Source: Streptomyces sp. CA-278952
GTDB taxonomy: Bacteria; Actinomycetota; Actinomycetes; Streptomycetales; Streptomycetaceae
Reading direction: 5' to 3'
NCBI RefSeq assembly: GCF_028747205.1
Contig: NZ_CP112880.1
Location: 3,844,001 to 3,908,000 of the forward strand
Length of the DNA: 64,000 nucleotides
The notes under the pieces: generated by a model
What the model was told of the DNA's origin: nothing
Seen by the model: only the letters and a program-made list of their open reading frames with translations
Database searches by the model: none
Shown: piece by piece, positions 23,526 through 33,075 of the stretch
Layout: each line of letters starts with the position of its first letter
Numbering within the stretch: position 1 is the stretch's first letter
Translations under genes and position numbers: made by a program

Positions 23526-25202
23526 CTATGCCGCCGGTCCCGTCGAGTCTGCCCGGTCCCCGGCCTCCGCAGCCCCGGCCACCGGCGTCCTCGCAGCCCC
23601 GGCCACCGCCGTCTTCGTGGCGCCGGCCGGCGGCGCCTTCCTGGCGTCGGCCACCGGCATCTCCGCAACGTCGTCCAGCGGCGCCTTCGCAGCCCCGGCC
23701 GGCGACGACTCCGCCCGCTCGGCCCGGCGCAGCAGCAGCGCGGCGAGCAGCCCGCCCGCCAGCACCGCGACCGCGCCGAACAGTTGGCTGACCTCCAGGC
23801 CCGAGGCGAAGGCGTCCTTGATCTGCTCCCGGGCGGCGGGGCCGTCGGCGGCGGCCAGGGCCGCGGGCAGCGAGGCGGCGCCGACGGCGGCCGGCACGAG
23901 AGCGGCGAATCGGGCGTTCAGCACCGCGCCGAGCACCGCGACCCCCAGTCCGTTGCCGAACTCCGCGAGCATGCCGTTGACCCCCGCGCCCACTCCGGCC
24001 TTCTCCGGCGGGATCGCGCTCATGATGGCGTTGGCCATCGCGGGCATCGCGAGGGCGACGCCCGCACCCATCACGACCAGGCCGAACAGCATGCCGCCGT
24101 ACCCGCCGTCGCCCCCGCCGAGCACCGCGATCGCGGCGAGGCCGGCCGCCAGGCAGCTCATCCCCGCCGCGATGACGACGGGCGTGCCGAACTTCTGGAC
24201 CATGCGCGCGCCGAGCCCCGTGAGGTTGAGGGCGACCACGGTGAGCGCCATCGGAGCCGTCCGCAAGCCGGCCTCCAACGGCCCGTAACCGAGGACGAAC
24301 TGGAGGTGCTGGGTGAGCAGGAAGAGCGATCCGGTCATCCCGAAGGCGACCAGGATGGCCCCCGCCACCGCTCCGACGAACTTCTGGTTCCGGAAGAAGT
24401 GCATGTCGAGCATCGGGTGGGGAACGCGCAGCTCCCACAGCACGAATCCGGCCAGCACCGCGACTCCGAGGGACGCCGTCAGCAGCACCTGGCCGGACGC
24501 CCAGCCGTGCTCGGGCCCCGAGATGATGGCGAAGACGACGGCGGTCATGCCGATCGTGGAGAGCAGCGCGCCCAGCAGGTCCGGCCGCTCTCCCTGGCCG
24601 CTCTTCGACTCCGGTACGAGCCGGGCGACGGCGGCCAGGGCGATCAGGGCGACCGGGATGTTGATGAGGAAGATCGCACCCCACCAGAAGTGGTCGAGGA
24701 CGAACCCGCCGAACAGCGGACCCGCCGCGAAGCCGAGGGAGGAGACCGTGGACCAGATCCCGATCGCCTTGACCCGCTCGGTGTCGTCGAAGATCTGGAC
24801 CACGACGGCGAGCGTGGTGGTGAGCAGCAGCGCGCCGCCGACACCCATCCCGGCGCGGGCCGCGATGAGTTGGCCCGAGGACTGGGAGAGCCCGGCCGCG
24901 AGCGAGCCGACGCCGAAGAGGGCGAGGCCCACCATCAGCAACTTCTTGCGCCCGTAGCGGTCGGCGGAGCTGCCCGCGGTGAGCAACAGCCCTGCCTGGA
25001 CGAGTGAGTAGGCGTTGATCATCCACTGCACATCGGCGGTGGAGGCGTCCAGCTCCGACGTGAGGGAGGGAATCGCGACGTTGAGGACGGTGTTGTCGAG
25101 CAGCACCGTGAGCTGGGCCAGGCAGATGACACCCAGGATCAGCCAGCGCTGCGGATGCCCCTGATGGGCGAGGTCTGGTCGTGGTGCGGCGGGTGCCGTC
25201 AT
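23526..25202 (-). CDS. MFS transporter, DHA2 (EmrB/QacA-type) drug exporter
   Basis: 558 residues from ATG 25202. It has fourteen predicted membrane helices, with LDNTVLNVAIPSLTSELDAS (motif D1), SSADRYGRKKLLMVGLALFG (motif A) and the motif-C region AAGPLFGGFVLDH. The last 60 residues are an Ala-rich cytosolic tail with repeats of (P)VA(G/D)A(A/R)(K/R)(A/T)P. It is followed 129 bases later by the TetR gene, so a TetR-controlled efflux operon is likely. Confidence 0.93.
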   Translation of the reverse strand: MTAPAAPRPDLAHQGHPQRWLILGVICLAQLTVLLDNTVLNVAIPSLTSELDASTADVQWMINAYSLVQAGLLLTAGSSADRYGRKKLLMVGLALFGVGSLAAGLSQSSGQLIAARAGMGVGGALLLTTTLAVVVQIFDDTERVKAIGIWSTVSSLGFAAGPLFGGFVLDHFWWGAIFLINIPVALIALAAVARLVPESKSGQGERPDLLGALLSTIGMTAVVFAIISGPEHGWASGQVLLTASLGVAVLAGFVLWELRVPHPMLDMHFFRNQKFVGAVAGAILVAFGMTGSLFLLTQHLQFVLGYGPLEAGLRTAPMALTVVALNLTGLGARMVQKFGTPVVIAAGMSCLAAGLAAIAVLGGGDGGYGGMLFGLVVMGAGVALAMPAMANAIMSAIPPEKAGVGAGVNGMLAEFGNGLGVAVLGAVLNARFAALVPAAVGAASLPAALAAADGPAAREQIKDAFASGLEVSQLFGAVAVLAGGLLAALLLRRAERAESSPAGAAKAPLDDVAEMPVADARKAPPAGATKTAVAGAARTPVAGAAEAGDRADSTGPAA

Positions 25203-25282
25203 GCGGACTCCTTGGGCTCCGGGGTCCGGTGCGGTGACAGCTCGCTCCGGAGTGGTCGTACGGCACGCGCAGCTCGGCACTG

Positions 25283-25337
25283 TACGGCGTAAGGCAGGTC
25301 GTTGATATACAGCGTAAGATGACTCCTGTACATCGTA
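25283..25337. promoter_or_regulatory. Three TACNNCGTA dyads, candidate TetR operators
   Basis: TACGGCGTA (25283-25291), TACAGCGTA (25308-25316) and TACATCGTA (25329-25337) lie 25 and 21 bases apart between the divergent MFS and EEP genes. The first is a perfect 4-1-4 palindrome. They probably bind the TetR regulator of the efflux operon. Confidence 0.5.
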
Positions 25338-25454
25338 CAAGTCAATTCCGTGCCACCGGACCGGCCGCGCCGGTGGGACCCGCGCGGCGGCCGAGCGGTA
25401 CGGTTCTCGACGCTGACCTGACAAAGTGCGCGATTTTCGGCCGGTTGGAGAGCC

Positions 25455-26342
25455 ATGTCGCTGCGTCGCCGTACCTCTCGTATCCCTCAACTCCTGTTCG
25501 CCGCGTCCCTCTTGGGCGCGCTCATCGCGCCGCCCGCGGCCGCCGTCACCACGACCCGCCCCCCGTCCGGCGGGGGCGTGCCGCTGCGGGTCGCCACGTA
25601 CAACATCCACGCCGGGGCGGGCGTGGACGGAGTCTTCGACCTGGACCGCTTGACCGCCGAACTACGTTCCCTGCAAGCGGATGTGATCGGCCTTCAGGAG
25701 GTCGACCGGCATTGGGGCGACCGCAGCGAGCGGCGGGATCTCGCAGGAGAGCTGGCGCGGCGGCTGCGCATGCACGTCTCCTTCGCCCCGATCTACAGCC
25801 TGGACCCGGCCCGGCCGGGCGGCCCCCGGGCGGAGTACGGGGTGGCCGTGCTGTCGCGGCACCGGATCGTGAGCGCCGAGAACCACGAGATCACCCGCCT
25901 CTCCACTCAGGACCCGAATCCGGCCCCCGCTCCCGCACCGGGGTTCGGCGAGGTCGTCGTACGGGTGCGAGGGCTGCCCGTGCACGTGTACGTGACCCAC
26001 CTCGACTACCGGCCGGACCCCGCCGTCCGCGTCGCCCAGGTCGCCGACACCCGGCGGATCATGGCCGAGGACCGGGGCCCGCACATCCTGCTCGGCGACT
26101 TCAACGCGGAGCCCGCCGCCCCCGAACTGGCCCCGCTGTGGCGGGAGCTGGCGGACGCCGACCCGGGCGCGCCCACCTTCCCGGCGCAGAACCCGGTCAA
26201 GCGGATCGACTTCGTGGCGGTGTCGAAGGGCGGGCCGGGCGCCGCGATCACGGTGCGGAAGGCGTGGGTCCCGGAGAGCGTCGCCTCCGACCACCGGCCG
26301 GTGGTGGCGGACCTGCTGGTACGGGGAGGAAGGGGCCGGTGA
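25455..26342 (+). CDS. Secreted endonuclease/exonuclease/phosphatase-family hydrolase
   Basis: 295 residues from ATG 25455. A signal peptide (LLFAASLLGALIAPPAAA, cleavage near residue 30) precedes the EEP metal-phosphatase core: VATYNIHAG, GLQEVDRHW, YVTHLDYRP, LLGDFNAEP, IDFVAVS, and SDHRPVVADL at the end. All catalytic positions (Asn, Glu, Asp/Asn, His) are present. It could act on DNA, phosphoesters or lipids outside the cell; the family does not tell. Confidence 0.9.
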   Translation: MSLRRRTSRIPQLLFAASLLGALIAPPAAAVTTTRPPSGGGVPLRVATYNIHAGAGVDGVFDLDRLTAELRSLQADVIGLQEVDRHWGDRSERRDLAGELARRLRMHVSFAPIYSLDPARPGGPRAEYGVAVLSRHRIVSAENHEITRLSTQDPNPAPAPAPGFGEVVVRVRGLPVHVYVTHLDYRPDPAVRVAQVADTRRIMAEDRGPHILLGDFNAEPAAPELAPLWRELADADPGAPTFPAQNPVKRIDFVAVSKGGPGAAITVRKAWVPESVASDHRPVVADLLVRGGRGR

Positions 26343-26563
26343 GCCCTGGGCTCGGCCCACAGCACCCCCGGCCCGGGCCGATGAGTCCCGGGCGGGCCGG
26401 GAGTCATCATTTTCGGTCCGCATGCCTCCTTTTACGGCCGGCGCGCGTCCTCCTGTCCGAGGGCCGCGCCCGGTCCACCACCACCCGCGGTCGCGCGCCG
26501 CGGGGCCCCGGGGGCATGCCTCCGACAGCACACGCGGTACCGGTACCGGACGAAGGACGACCC

Positions 26564-27727
26564 ATGACCACCACCTCCCTGCACGAACTGCTGGACGCCC
26601 ACATCGCCGAGGGGTCGATGCCGGGCGCGGTGGCCCTGGTCGCCCGGGGCCGGAGGGCCGAGGTGGCGGCGGCCGGTACGGCCGTCCTGGCCGGGTCCGC
26701 GCCCATGCGGCGGGACTCGATCTTCCGCATCGCCTCGATCACCAAGCCGATCGTGGCGGCGGCCGCCATGACGCTCGTCGAGGACGGCCTCATCGCCCCC
26801 GCCGACCCGGTCGCGGCGTGGCTGCCGGAACTGGCCGCGCCCCTGGTCGTACGGACCCCGCAGAGTCCGGTCGACGACGTGGTGTCGGCGGTCCGCCCGA
26901 TCACCCTGCTGGACCTGCTGACCTTCCGGGCCGGCTACGGCTTCCCTTCCGACTTCTCCCTCCCGGCCGTCGCCCCGCTCTTCGCCGAGCTGAAACAGGG
27001 CCCGCCGCAGCCGCAGACCGTCCTCGCGCCGGACGCCTGGATGGCCGCGCTGTCCCGGGTCCCGTTGCTGCACCAGCCGGGCGACGGCTGGCTCTACAAC
27101 ACGTGCTCGGACATCCTCGGCGTCCTCATCGCCCGAGTCGCCGACCGCCCGCTGCCCGGGTATCTGGCGGAGCGACTGTTCGAACCCCTCGGCATGACGG
27201 ACACCGGGTTCGCCGTGGAGCCCGCCGCGCTGGACCGGTTCACCGGCTACTACCGGGCCGGGGCGGACAGCGGAAGCGATCCGGTGCTGGTCGACGCCCC
27301 GGACGGGCAGTGGAGCAGCCCGCCCGCCTTCCCGTCCGGCGCGGGCGGGCTGGTCTCGACCGTCGACGACTGGGCCGCCTTCGGCCGGATGCTGCTCGCC
27401 GGGGGCCTGAACGACGGCGGCCACCGGGTGCTGGCCGCCGAGTCCGTCCGCCAGATGATCACCGATCACCTCACCCCGGACCAGCGCGCCGCGAGCGGGC
27501 TGTTCACGGAGGGGCAGGGCTGGGGCTTCGGCGGTGCGGTGGACATCGAGATCGCGGCCCCCTGGAACGTTCTCGGCCGCTACGGCTGGATCGGCGGCAC
27601 CGGCACCACGGCCCACGTCATCCCCTCCACGGGCACCGTCGCCGTCCTCCTCACCCAGCTGGAGATGGCCGGGCCCGCGGCTCCGCAGGTGGTGCGGGAC
27701 TTCTGGACGTACGCGGCCGGGTTCTGA
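26564..27727 (+). CDS. Serine hydrolase, class C beta-lactamase/esterase family
   Basis: 387 residues from ATG 26564, with CGAAGGACGACCC upstream. The nucleophile motif is SITK at residues 58-61 (IFRIASITKPI), the tyrosine motif YNTCSDILG lies near residue 181, and the C-terminal box GWIGGTGTTAHV replaces KTG. There is no signal peptide, so an intracellular esterase or peptidase-like hydrolase is more likely than a true beta-lactamase. It is convergent with the GT39 gene, 23 bases from its stop. Confidence 0.9.
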   Translation: MTTTSLHELLDAHIAEGSMPGAVALVARGRRAEVAAAGTAVLAGSAPMRRDSIFRIASITKPIVAAAAMTLVEDGLIAPADPVAAWLPELAAPLVVRTPQSPVDDVVSAVRPITLLDLLTFRAGYGFPSDFSLPAVAPLFAELKQGPPQPQTVLAPDAWMAALSRVPLLHQPGDGWLYNTCSDILGVLIARVADRPLPGYLAERLFEPLGMTDTGFAVEPAALDRFTGYYRAGADSGSDPVLVDAPDGQWSSPPAFPSGAGGLVSTVDDWAAFGRMLLAGGLNDGGHRVLAAESVRQMITDHLTPDQRAASGLFTEGQGWGFGGAVDIEIAAPWNVLGRYGWIGGTGTTAHVIPSTGTVAVLLTQLEMAGPAAPQVVRDFWTYAAGF

Positions 27728-27750
27728 GCCCGACCGCGTACGCCCGGTCC

Positions 27751-29901
27751 TCAGCCGGCGGGCTGCGTCAGGTCGTAGAAGGTGGTGCCGCCGACGGTGA
27801 CCTCGGTGAAGTTCTCCGTCACCCAGGAGGAGATCTGCGACGAGGTACCGGAGTTGCCGCCTCTGCCGCCACCGCCACCTTGCGTCCCGCCTCCCGTTTC
27901 TCCGCCCATTCCGCCTCCCATTTCTCCGCCCGAGACGAAGTAGTGGATCTTCCCTTCCGCGACGTGGCTCTTGAACTGGGCCAACGTCGGTGACGGGTCG
28001 CTCCCGTTGAAGCCGCCGATCGCCATCACCGGCTCGCCGGTCGCGAGTTGGTAGCTGGCCGCGTTCTGCGCGCCGACGGCGGCGGCGACCCAGGTGTAGT
28101 CGTCCGCGTCCTTCTCCAGCAGCGCCTTCGCCTTGGCGTCGACGGACGCGCCGTTGAGCAGCCCGCCCATGCCGCCGCCTCCGCCGCCGTCACCCCTCAT
28201 CCCTTCACCGAAGCCGGGGTTCGTCCCCGCCCCTGTGCTTGCACCGCTGGGTGCGGTTCCTCCCGGTGCGGCCCCTCCCGGCAACGTAGGCATGCCGCCC
28301 TGCGCCTGCCCCTGCCCCCGCGCCTGGCCGGGAGGCTGCTGCATGCCACCGCGCTGCCCGTCGTCACCGCCGCCGGGCCAGCCCCGGCCGCCACCGCCCC
28401 CGGGTCCGCCCCTGCCGAAGCCGGCCGAAGGACCGGCGGTCACGATCGACCCCTGGTGGGCGCTGTTCAGGGTGGAGACGGTGTACGCCGCCGGCCCCGC
28501 CAGCGACGCCGCGCAGCACAGCCCGACCACGGCGGCCGCCAGACCCCGGCCGCCGAACCGGCCCACGGCCGGCAACCCGAGCGCGCCGACGATCCCTGCC
28601 GCCAGTACCGCCCACCGCAGCCACGGCAGGTAGTCCGGCGTACGGCCCAGCAGGACGTACGCCCAGACCACCGTCACCACGACCGTGCCCGCGAGCACCG
28701 CGCGCGGCCACCACGCGCCCCGCTCCTCCCACAGCACCGTGACGCCCATGGCGACGAGCGCCGCGACGTACGGGGCGAGGGCCACCGTGTAGTACTGGTG
28801 GAAGATCCCGGCCATGAAGCTGAACACGGCGGCGGTCATGATCAGCGCACCGCCCCAGGCGACGAACGCGGCCCGCGCGGAGTCGGTCCGCGCCGCCTTC
28901 CGGGTCAGCCAGAGCCCGGCCGCCAGCAGGATCAGCGCGGCGGGGAGCAGCCACGCGATCTGGCCGCCGATCTCGGAGTCGAACATTCGGCCGATGCCGG
29001 TCTCACCCCAGCCACCGCCGCCTCCGCCCCCACGGCCGCCGCCTCCCCCGCCGACGCTCCCGGTCTCCTCGCCGTTGATCCGGCCGAGCCCGTTGTAGCC
29101 GAAGGTGAGTTCCAGGAAGGAGTTGTTCTGCGAGCCGCCGACGTACGGGCGCGAGGAAGCCGGCATCAGCTCCACGATCGCGACCCACCAGCCGCCGGCG
29201 ACGACCATCGTCAGCGCGGACAGGGCGAGTTGACCGATCCGCTTCCGTACGGGAACGGGGGCGCACACCGCGTACAGCCCGGCCAGCGGCGGCAGGATCA
29301 GGAACGCCTGGAGGGTCTTCGTCAGGAACGCGAACCCGACCGCCGCGCCCGCCCAGAGCAGCCACTTCGTCCGACCCTGCTCCAGGGCCCGCAGCACGCA
29401 CCAGACGGTGACGGTCATCAGCAGGGCGAGCAGCGCGTCCGGATTGTTGAAGCGGAACATCAGCGCCGCGACGGGCGTCAACGCGAACACGCCCACCGCG
29501 ATCAGCCCGGCGACCGGTCCGAAACGACGGCGTACGGCGGTGTTCAGCACGGCCGCCGTGGCGAGCGCCATCAGGACCTGCGGTGCCAGGATCGCCCAGG
29601 AGTTGAGCCCGAACAGCCGCACCGACAGGGCCATCGGCCAGAGCGCGGCGGGCGGCTTGTCGACGGTGATGGCGCCTCCCGAGTCCAGCGAGCCGAAGAA
29701 GAGGGCCTTCCAGCTCTGGCTGCCCGCCTGGACGGCTGCGGAGTAGAAGGAGTTGGCGTACCCGGAGGCGCTGAGGTTGGAGAAGTACGCGAGGCCGACG
29801 GCCAGCAGCAGCCCGTACAGCGCGGGGCGCGCCCAGCGAGGGCCTTCTCTCCCGGCCGGCGGCGCGGCGACGGGCATCGCGGGGGCGGCGGTCGTGGTCA
29901 T
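27751..29901 (-). CDS. ArnT/GT39-like glycosyltransferase membrane protein
   Basis: 716 residues from ATG 29901, whose ATGA overlaps the stop of the upstream GT2 gene. Multiple membrane helices come with the polyprenyl-phosphate-sugar transferase opening (LAYFSNLSASGYANSFYSAA then DSGGAITVDKPPAALWPMAL). Two long Gly-rich periplasmic loops (VGGGGGGRGGGGGGGWGE, and about 100 residues of Gly/Pro/Gln after the last helix cluster) precede a C-terminal soluble domain (VDAKAKALLEKDADDYTWVA then ITTE-like YDLTQPAG end). Such proteins transfer sugars from lipid carriers to envelope acceptors. It is paired with a lipid-sugar flippase-like GtrA. Confidence 0.88.
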   Translation of the reverse strand: MTTTAAPAMPVAAPPAGREGPRWARPALYGLLLAVGLAYFSNLSASGYANSFYSAAVQAGSQSWKALFFGSLDSGGAITVDKPPAALWPMALSVRLFGLNSWAILAPQVLMALATAAVLNTAVRRRFGPVAGLIAVGVFALTPVAALMFRFNNPDALLALLMTVTVWCVLRALEQGRTKWLLWAGAAVGFAFLTKTLQAFLILPPLAGLYAVCAPVPVRKRIGQLALSALTMVVAGGWWVAIVELMPASSRPYVGGSQNNSFLELTFGYNGLGRINGEETGSVGGGGGGRGGGGGGGWGETGIGRMFDSEIGGQIAWLLPAALILLAAGLWLTRKAARTDSARAAFVAWGGALIMTAAVFSFMAGIFHQYYTVALAPYVAALVAMGVTVLWEERGAWWPRAVLAGTVVVTVVWAYVLLGRTPDYLPWLRWAVLAAGIVGALGLPAVGRFGGRGLAAAVVGLCCAASLAGPAAYTVSTLNSAHQGSIVTAGPSAGFGRGGPGGGGGRGWPGGGDDGQRGGMQQPPGQARGQGQAQGGMPTLPGGAAPGGTAPSGASTGAGTNPGFGEGMRGDGGGGGGMGGLLNGASVDAKAKALLEKDADDYTWVAAAVGAQNAASYQLATGEPVMAIGGFNGSDPSPTLAQFKSHVAEGKIHYFVSGGEMGGGMGGETGGGTQGGGGGRGGNSGTSSQISSWVTENFTEVTVGGTTFYDLTQPAG

Positions 29902-31223
29902 CGGACGTCCTCGGGGTCGGGGCAGGCGCTGGCCGGGAAGACCCAGGCGCGCAGGAGCAGGAAACGCAGCACGGTGGCCGCGAGGTTGGCGGTGATCAGC
30001 ACGGCCAGCTCCGTGCCGTGCGAGGGCGATCCGCTCGCCGCCCCCAGCGCGGCGAGCGAGCCGCTGGTCAGCGCGAGGCCGATGGCGAAGACCACGAGCC
30101 CCTGCGCCTGGTGGCGGACGGCACCGCCCCGGCCGCGTACACCGAAGGTGAGGCGGCGGTTGGCGGCGGTGTTGGCGACGGCGGAGACGAGCAGCGCGCC
30201 GGCGTTGGCGAACTGCGGTCCGACGCCGAGCCGGAAGAGGGAGTACAGGGCGAGGTAGAACAGCGTCGACAGCGCGCCCACGAAGCAGAACCCGACGAGC
30301 TGGCGGGCCAGTCCGCGCTCCGCCCCGGTCAGCGTCCGGTCGCGCGGGTCGTCCCCGAAGGGCCGGGCCAGCCGGTCCAGCGGCAGCGCGCCGACGGCCA
30401 GCGACCGCCCCACCCGCCACACGCCTCTCAGATCCTCGGTGGCCGTCCGCACGATGTGGACGGTCGATTCGGGGTCGTCGATCCAGTCGACGGGCACCTC
30501 GTGGATGCGCAGGCCGGCCCGCTCGGCGAGGACCAGCAGCTCGGTGTCGAAGAACCAGCCGCTGTCCTCCACCATCGGCAGCAGCCGCTCGGCGACCTCG
30601 CGCCGGACCGCCTTGAACCCGCACTGGGCGTCGCTGAACCCGGCGGCCAGCGAGGAGCGCAGAATCAGGTTGTAGGCGCGTGAGATGAACTCCCGCTTCG
30701 GCCCCCGCACCACCCGCGAACTCCTCGCCAGCCGGGAGCCGATGGCCAGGTCGGAGTGGCCGGAGATGAGCGGGGCGACCAGCGGGAGGAGGGCGTTGAG
30801 GTCGGTGGAGAGGTCGACGTCCATATAGGCGAGGACCGGCGCGTCTGACTCGGCCCAGACCGTACGCAGCGCCCGCCCCCGCCCCTTCTCCGCCAGCCGC
30901 ACGTACCGCACCCCGGGCAGCTCCGCGGCGAGCGACGCGGCGACGGCGGGCGTGGAGTCGGTGCTGGCGTTGTCGGCGACGGTGATGCGGAAGGGGTACG
31001 GGAAGGTCCGCGCGAGATGGCCGTTCAGGCGCACGACGCAGGGGCGGAGGTCCTTCTCCTCGTTGTACACGGGGACGACGACGTCGAGCACGGGGACGTC
31101 GGCGGCGGTGGCCGGGCCACGGGCCGGGAGGTGCTCCCTGACCGGCAGACGGGCGCGGTGCACGCCGGCCCCGCTGCTGCGGCCGGTCGCGCCGGGGCCG
31201 CTCCGGAGGCTGTCGGTGGTCAT
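29898..31223 (-). CDS. Bifunctional GT2 glycosyltransferase / GtrA-like protein
   Basis: 441 residues. The N-terminal GT-A domain (VLDVVVPVYNEEKDLRPCVV, metal site DVDLSTD, then QCGFKAVRREVAERLLPMVE and WFFDTELLVLAERAG) is of dolichol-phosphate mannose synthase type. The C-terminal third is a four-helix GtrA-like domain (QLVGFCFVGALSTLFYLALY onward) that may translocate the polyprenyl-linked sugar. It starts 25 bases after the histidine kinase stop, and the GT39 gene overlaps its stop, so it is the centre of a four-gene operon. Confidence 0.92.
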   Translation of the reverse strand: MTTDSLRSGPGATGRSSGAGVHRARLPVREHLPARGPATAADVPVLDVVVPVYNEEKDLRPCVVRLNGHLARTFPYPFRITVADNASTDSTPAVAASLAAELPGVRYVRLAEKGRGRALRTVWAESDAPVLAYMDVDLSTDLNALLPLVAPLISGHSDLAIGSRLARSSRVVRGPKREFISRAYNLILRSSLAAGFSDAQCGFKAVRREVAERLLPMVEDSGWFFDTELLVLAERAGLRIHEVPVDWIDDPESTVHIVRTATEDLRGVWRVGRSLAVGALPLDRLARPFGDDPRDRTLTGAERGLARQLVGFCFVGALSTLFYLALYSLFRLGVGPQFANAGALLVSAVANTAANRRLTFGVRGRGGAVRHQAQGLVVFAIGLALTSGSLAALGAASGSPSHGTELAVLITANLAATVLRFLLLRAWVFPASACPDPEDVR

Positions 31224-31248
31224 GCTCCGACGTTCGCCGACCGCGCTG

Positions 31249-33075
31249 TCACACCGGTGTGCTGAGCCTGTCCCTGCCCTGTGAGTCCGCCCTGTCCTTG
31301 CCCTCTGAGTCCGCCCTGTCCTTGCCCTGTGCGTCCGCGCGGAGCGCTTCGTCCGCTTCCGCCGCCGGCAGCTCGATCACGAACACCGTGCGGCCCGGCT
31401 CCGACTCCACCCGTACGCGCCCGCCGTGCGCGGAGACGACGGCCTGCACGATGGCCAGGCCGAGCCCGGTGGACCCGGTCGCCCCTCCCGTACCGGCCCC
31501 GCGCGAGCGGGAGGCGTCACCGCGGGCGAACCGTTCGAAGACGTGCGGCAGCAGCTCCGCCGGGATGCCGGGCCCGTCGTCGCCCACCTCCAGCGTGACC
31601 GGCCCTCCGGCGCGCGCGGACGGCCGTACGGCCACGGTGACGGTGGTCCCCGGCGGGGTGTGGGTGCGGGCGTTGGCCAGCAGGTTGACCAGCACCTGCT
31701 GGAACCGGTCGGGATCGGCGCGTACGGTCACGGGCTCGGCGGGCAGCTCAAGCCGCCAGCGGTGCAGGGCCTCCCGGCCCGGCGCACCCCGATCGACCGC
31801 GCTGGCGCCCCGGCCCGGCGCCCCCTGGTCCACCGCCCTGGCACCCCGGCGGTCCACCGCGCCGGCATCCCGGCCCGGCGCCCCCTGGTCCACCGCCTTG
31901 TCACCCCGGCCCGGCGCCCCCTGGTCCGCCGCCCGGGCGTCGCTGATCGCGTCCACGACCAGCGGCAGCAGATCGGTGCTCCCGTACGAGAGCGGACGCC
32001 CGGCGTCCAGTCGCGCCAGCAGCAGCAGATCCTCCACCAGGCCCGTCATCCGGGCCGCCTCCGACTCGATCCGCCCCAGCGCGTGCCGGGTGACCGGGTC
32101 GGGCCCCGGCGCTTCCCGGCCCCCGGTGGGGCGCCGCTCCGGCGCGTCCCGTCCCGCTCCGGCGCGGCGGGTCAGCTCGGCGTAGCCCCGGATCGAGGCC
32201 AGCGGGGTGCGCAGCTCATGGCTGGCGTCGGCGACGAACTGCCGGACCCGCGTCTCGCTCTCCTGGCGGGCGGCGAGTGCCGAACCGACGTGCCCGAGCA
32301 TCCGGTTGAGCGCCGCGCCCACCTGCCCGACCTCCGTGCGCGGATCGGCCTCGGCGTCCGGGACCCGCTCCAGGAGGGCCACCTCACCGCGGTGCAGGGG
32401 GAGTTCGGATACCCGGGTGGCCGTGGCGGCGACCCGGCGCAACGGCCGCAGGGCGACCCCCACGAGCGCGCTTCCCGCGATCGACGCGGCCAGCAGCCCG
32501 GCGGCGGTCACGCAGACCTCCACGACGATCAGGGTGGTCAGCGCACCGCTCACCTCGGCGCTGGGGATGCCGACGAGGACGGTGTGCCCCTCGGTGGTGG
32601 TGGCGGCCTCGACCCGGTAGCCGCCGAGCCCTGGAAGGTCGACGCTCCGGGCTCCCTCACCGGTGGTCGGAGCGGCCGCCTCCAGGGCGCTCCGCTCCTC
32701 CCCGGTCAGCGGCTTCGCGCTCTCCTGGGCGCGCAGCCCGCTGTCCTCGACGACCTTCGACGCGGTGACGTCCCCGTCCTCACCGAGTAGGGCCCCGAAC
32801 GTGCCGAGCGGCTGCCCGCCCCCGCCGACGAAGCCGAGCGGTCCCGCCTCGCGCAACGCCTGCGGCCCCGGGCCCGGCGGACGTTGGGCGCGCTCGGCGA
32901 CGGAGTGCAGCTGATCGTCGAGCTTGCCGTACATGTAGCTGTGGAAGGCGATCGCGGTGACGGACCCGATGACGGCGGCGACGACGGCGATCAGCGAGAC
33001 CGCCGACACGACGAGCCGCGTCCGCAGCGTCCACGGCCGCCGCGGCACCCGGACACCGCCCCGGCCCCTACTCAC
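31249..33075 (-). CDS. Two-component sensor histidine kinase
   Basis: 608 residues from GTG 33075, which abuts the regulator's stop (TAG then GTG). TM1 is at about 21-45, TM2 about 180-206, with HAMP following. The phosphoacceptor H286 is in FVADASHELRTPLASIRGY, the N-box NLLANART is at 464-471, and G-boxes are DDGPGIP (499) and GSTGLGLAIV. Between DHp and ATPase domains a 50-residue insertion (about 384-436) consists of tandem AVDQGAPGR-type repeats, and the C-terminus has a GKDRADS repeat. It probably controls the adjacent envelope-glycosylation genes. Confidence 0.95.
   Translation of the reverse strand: MSRGRGGVRVPRRPWTLRTRLVVSAVSLIAVVAAVIGSVTAIAFHSYMYGKLDDQLHSVAERAQRPPGPGPQALREAGPLGFVGGGGQPLGTFGALLGEDGDVTASKVVEDSGLRAQESAKPLTGEERSALEAAAPTTGEGARSVDLPGLGGYRVEAATTTEGHTVLVGIPSAEVSGALTTLIVVEVCVTAAGLLAASIAGSALVGVALRPLRRVAATATRVSELPLHRGEVALLERVPDAEADPRTEVGQVGAALNRMLGHVGSALAARQESETRVRQFVADASHELRTPLASIRGYAELTRRAGAGRDAPERRPTGGREAPGPDPVTRHALGRIESEAARMTGLVEDLLLLARLDAGRPLSYGSTDLLPLVVDAISDARAADQGAPGRGDKAVDQGAPGRDAGAVDRRGARAVDQGAPGRGASAVDRGAPGREALHRWRLELPAEPVTVRADPDRFQQVLVNLLANARTHTPPGTTVTVAVRPSARAGGPVTLEVGDDGPGIPAELLPHVFERFARGDASRSRGAGTGGATGSTGLGLAIVQAVVSAHGGRVRVESEPGRTVFVIELPAAEADEALRADAQGKDRADSEGKDRADSQGRDRLSTPV

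Noticed and set aside
22674..25007. 777-codon plus-strand frame over the TetR and MFS genes
   Set aside because: Shadow of two well-supported minus-strand genes.
27901..30258. Long plus-strand frames opposite the GT39 and GT2 genes
   Set aside because: Composition is that of antisense to membrane protein genes; no start signals.
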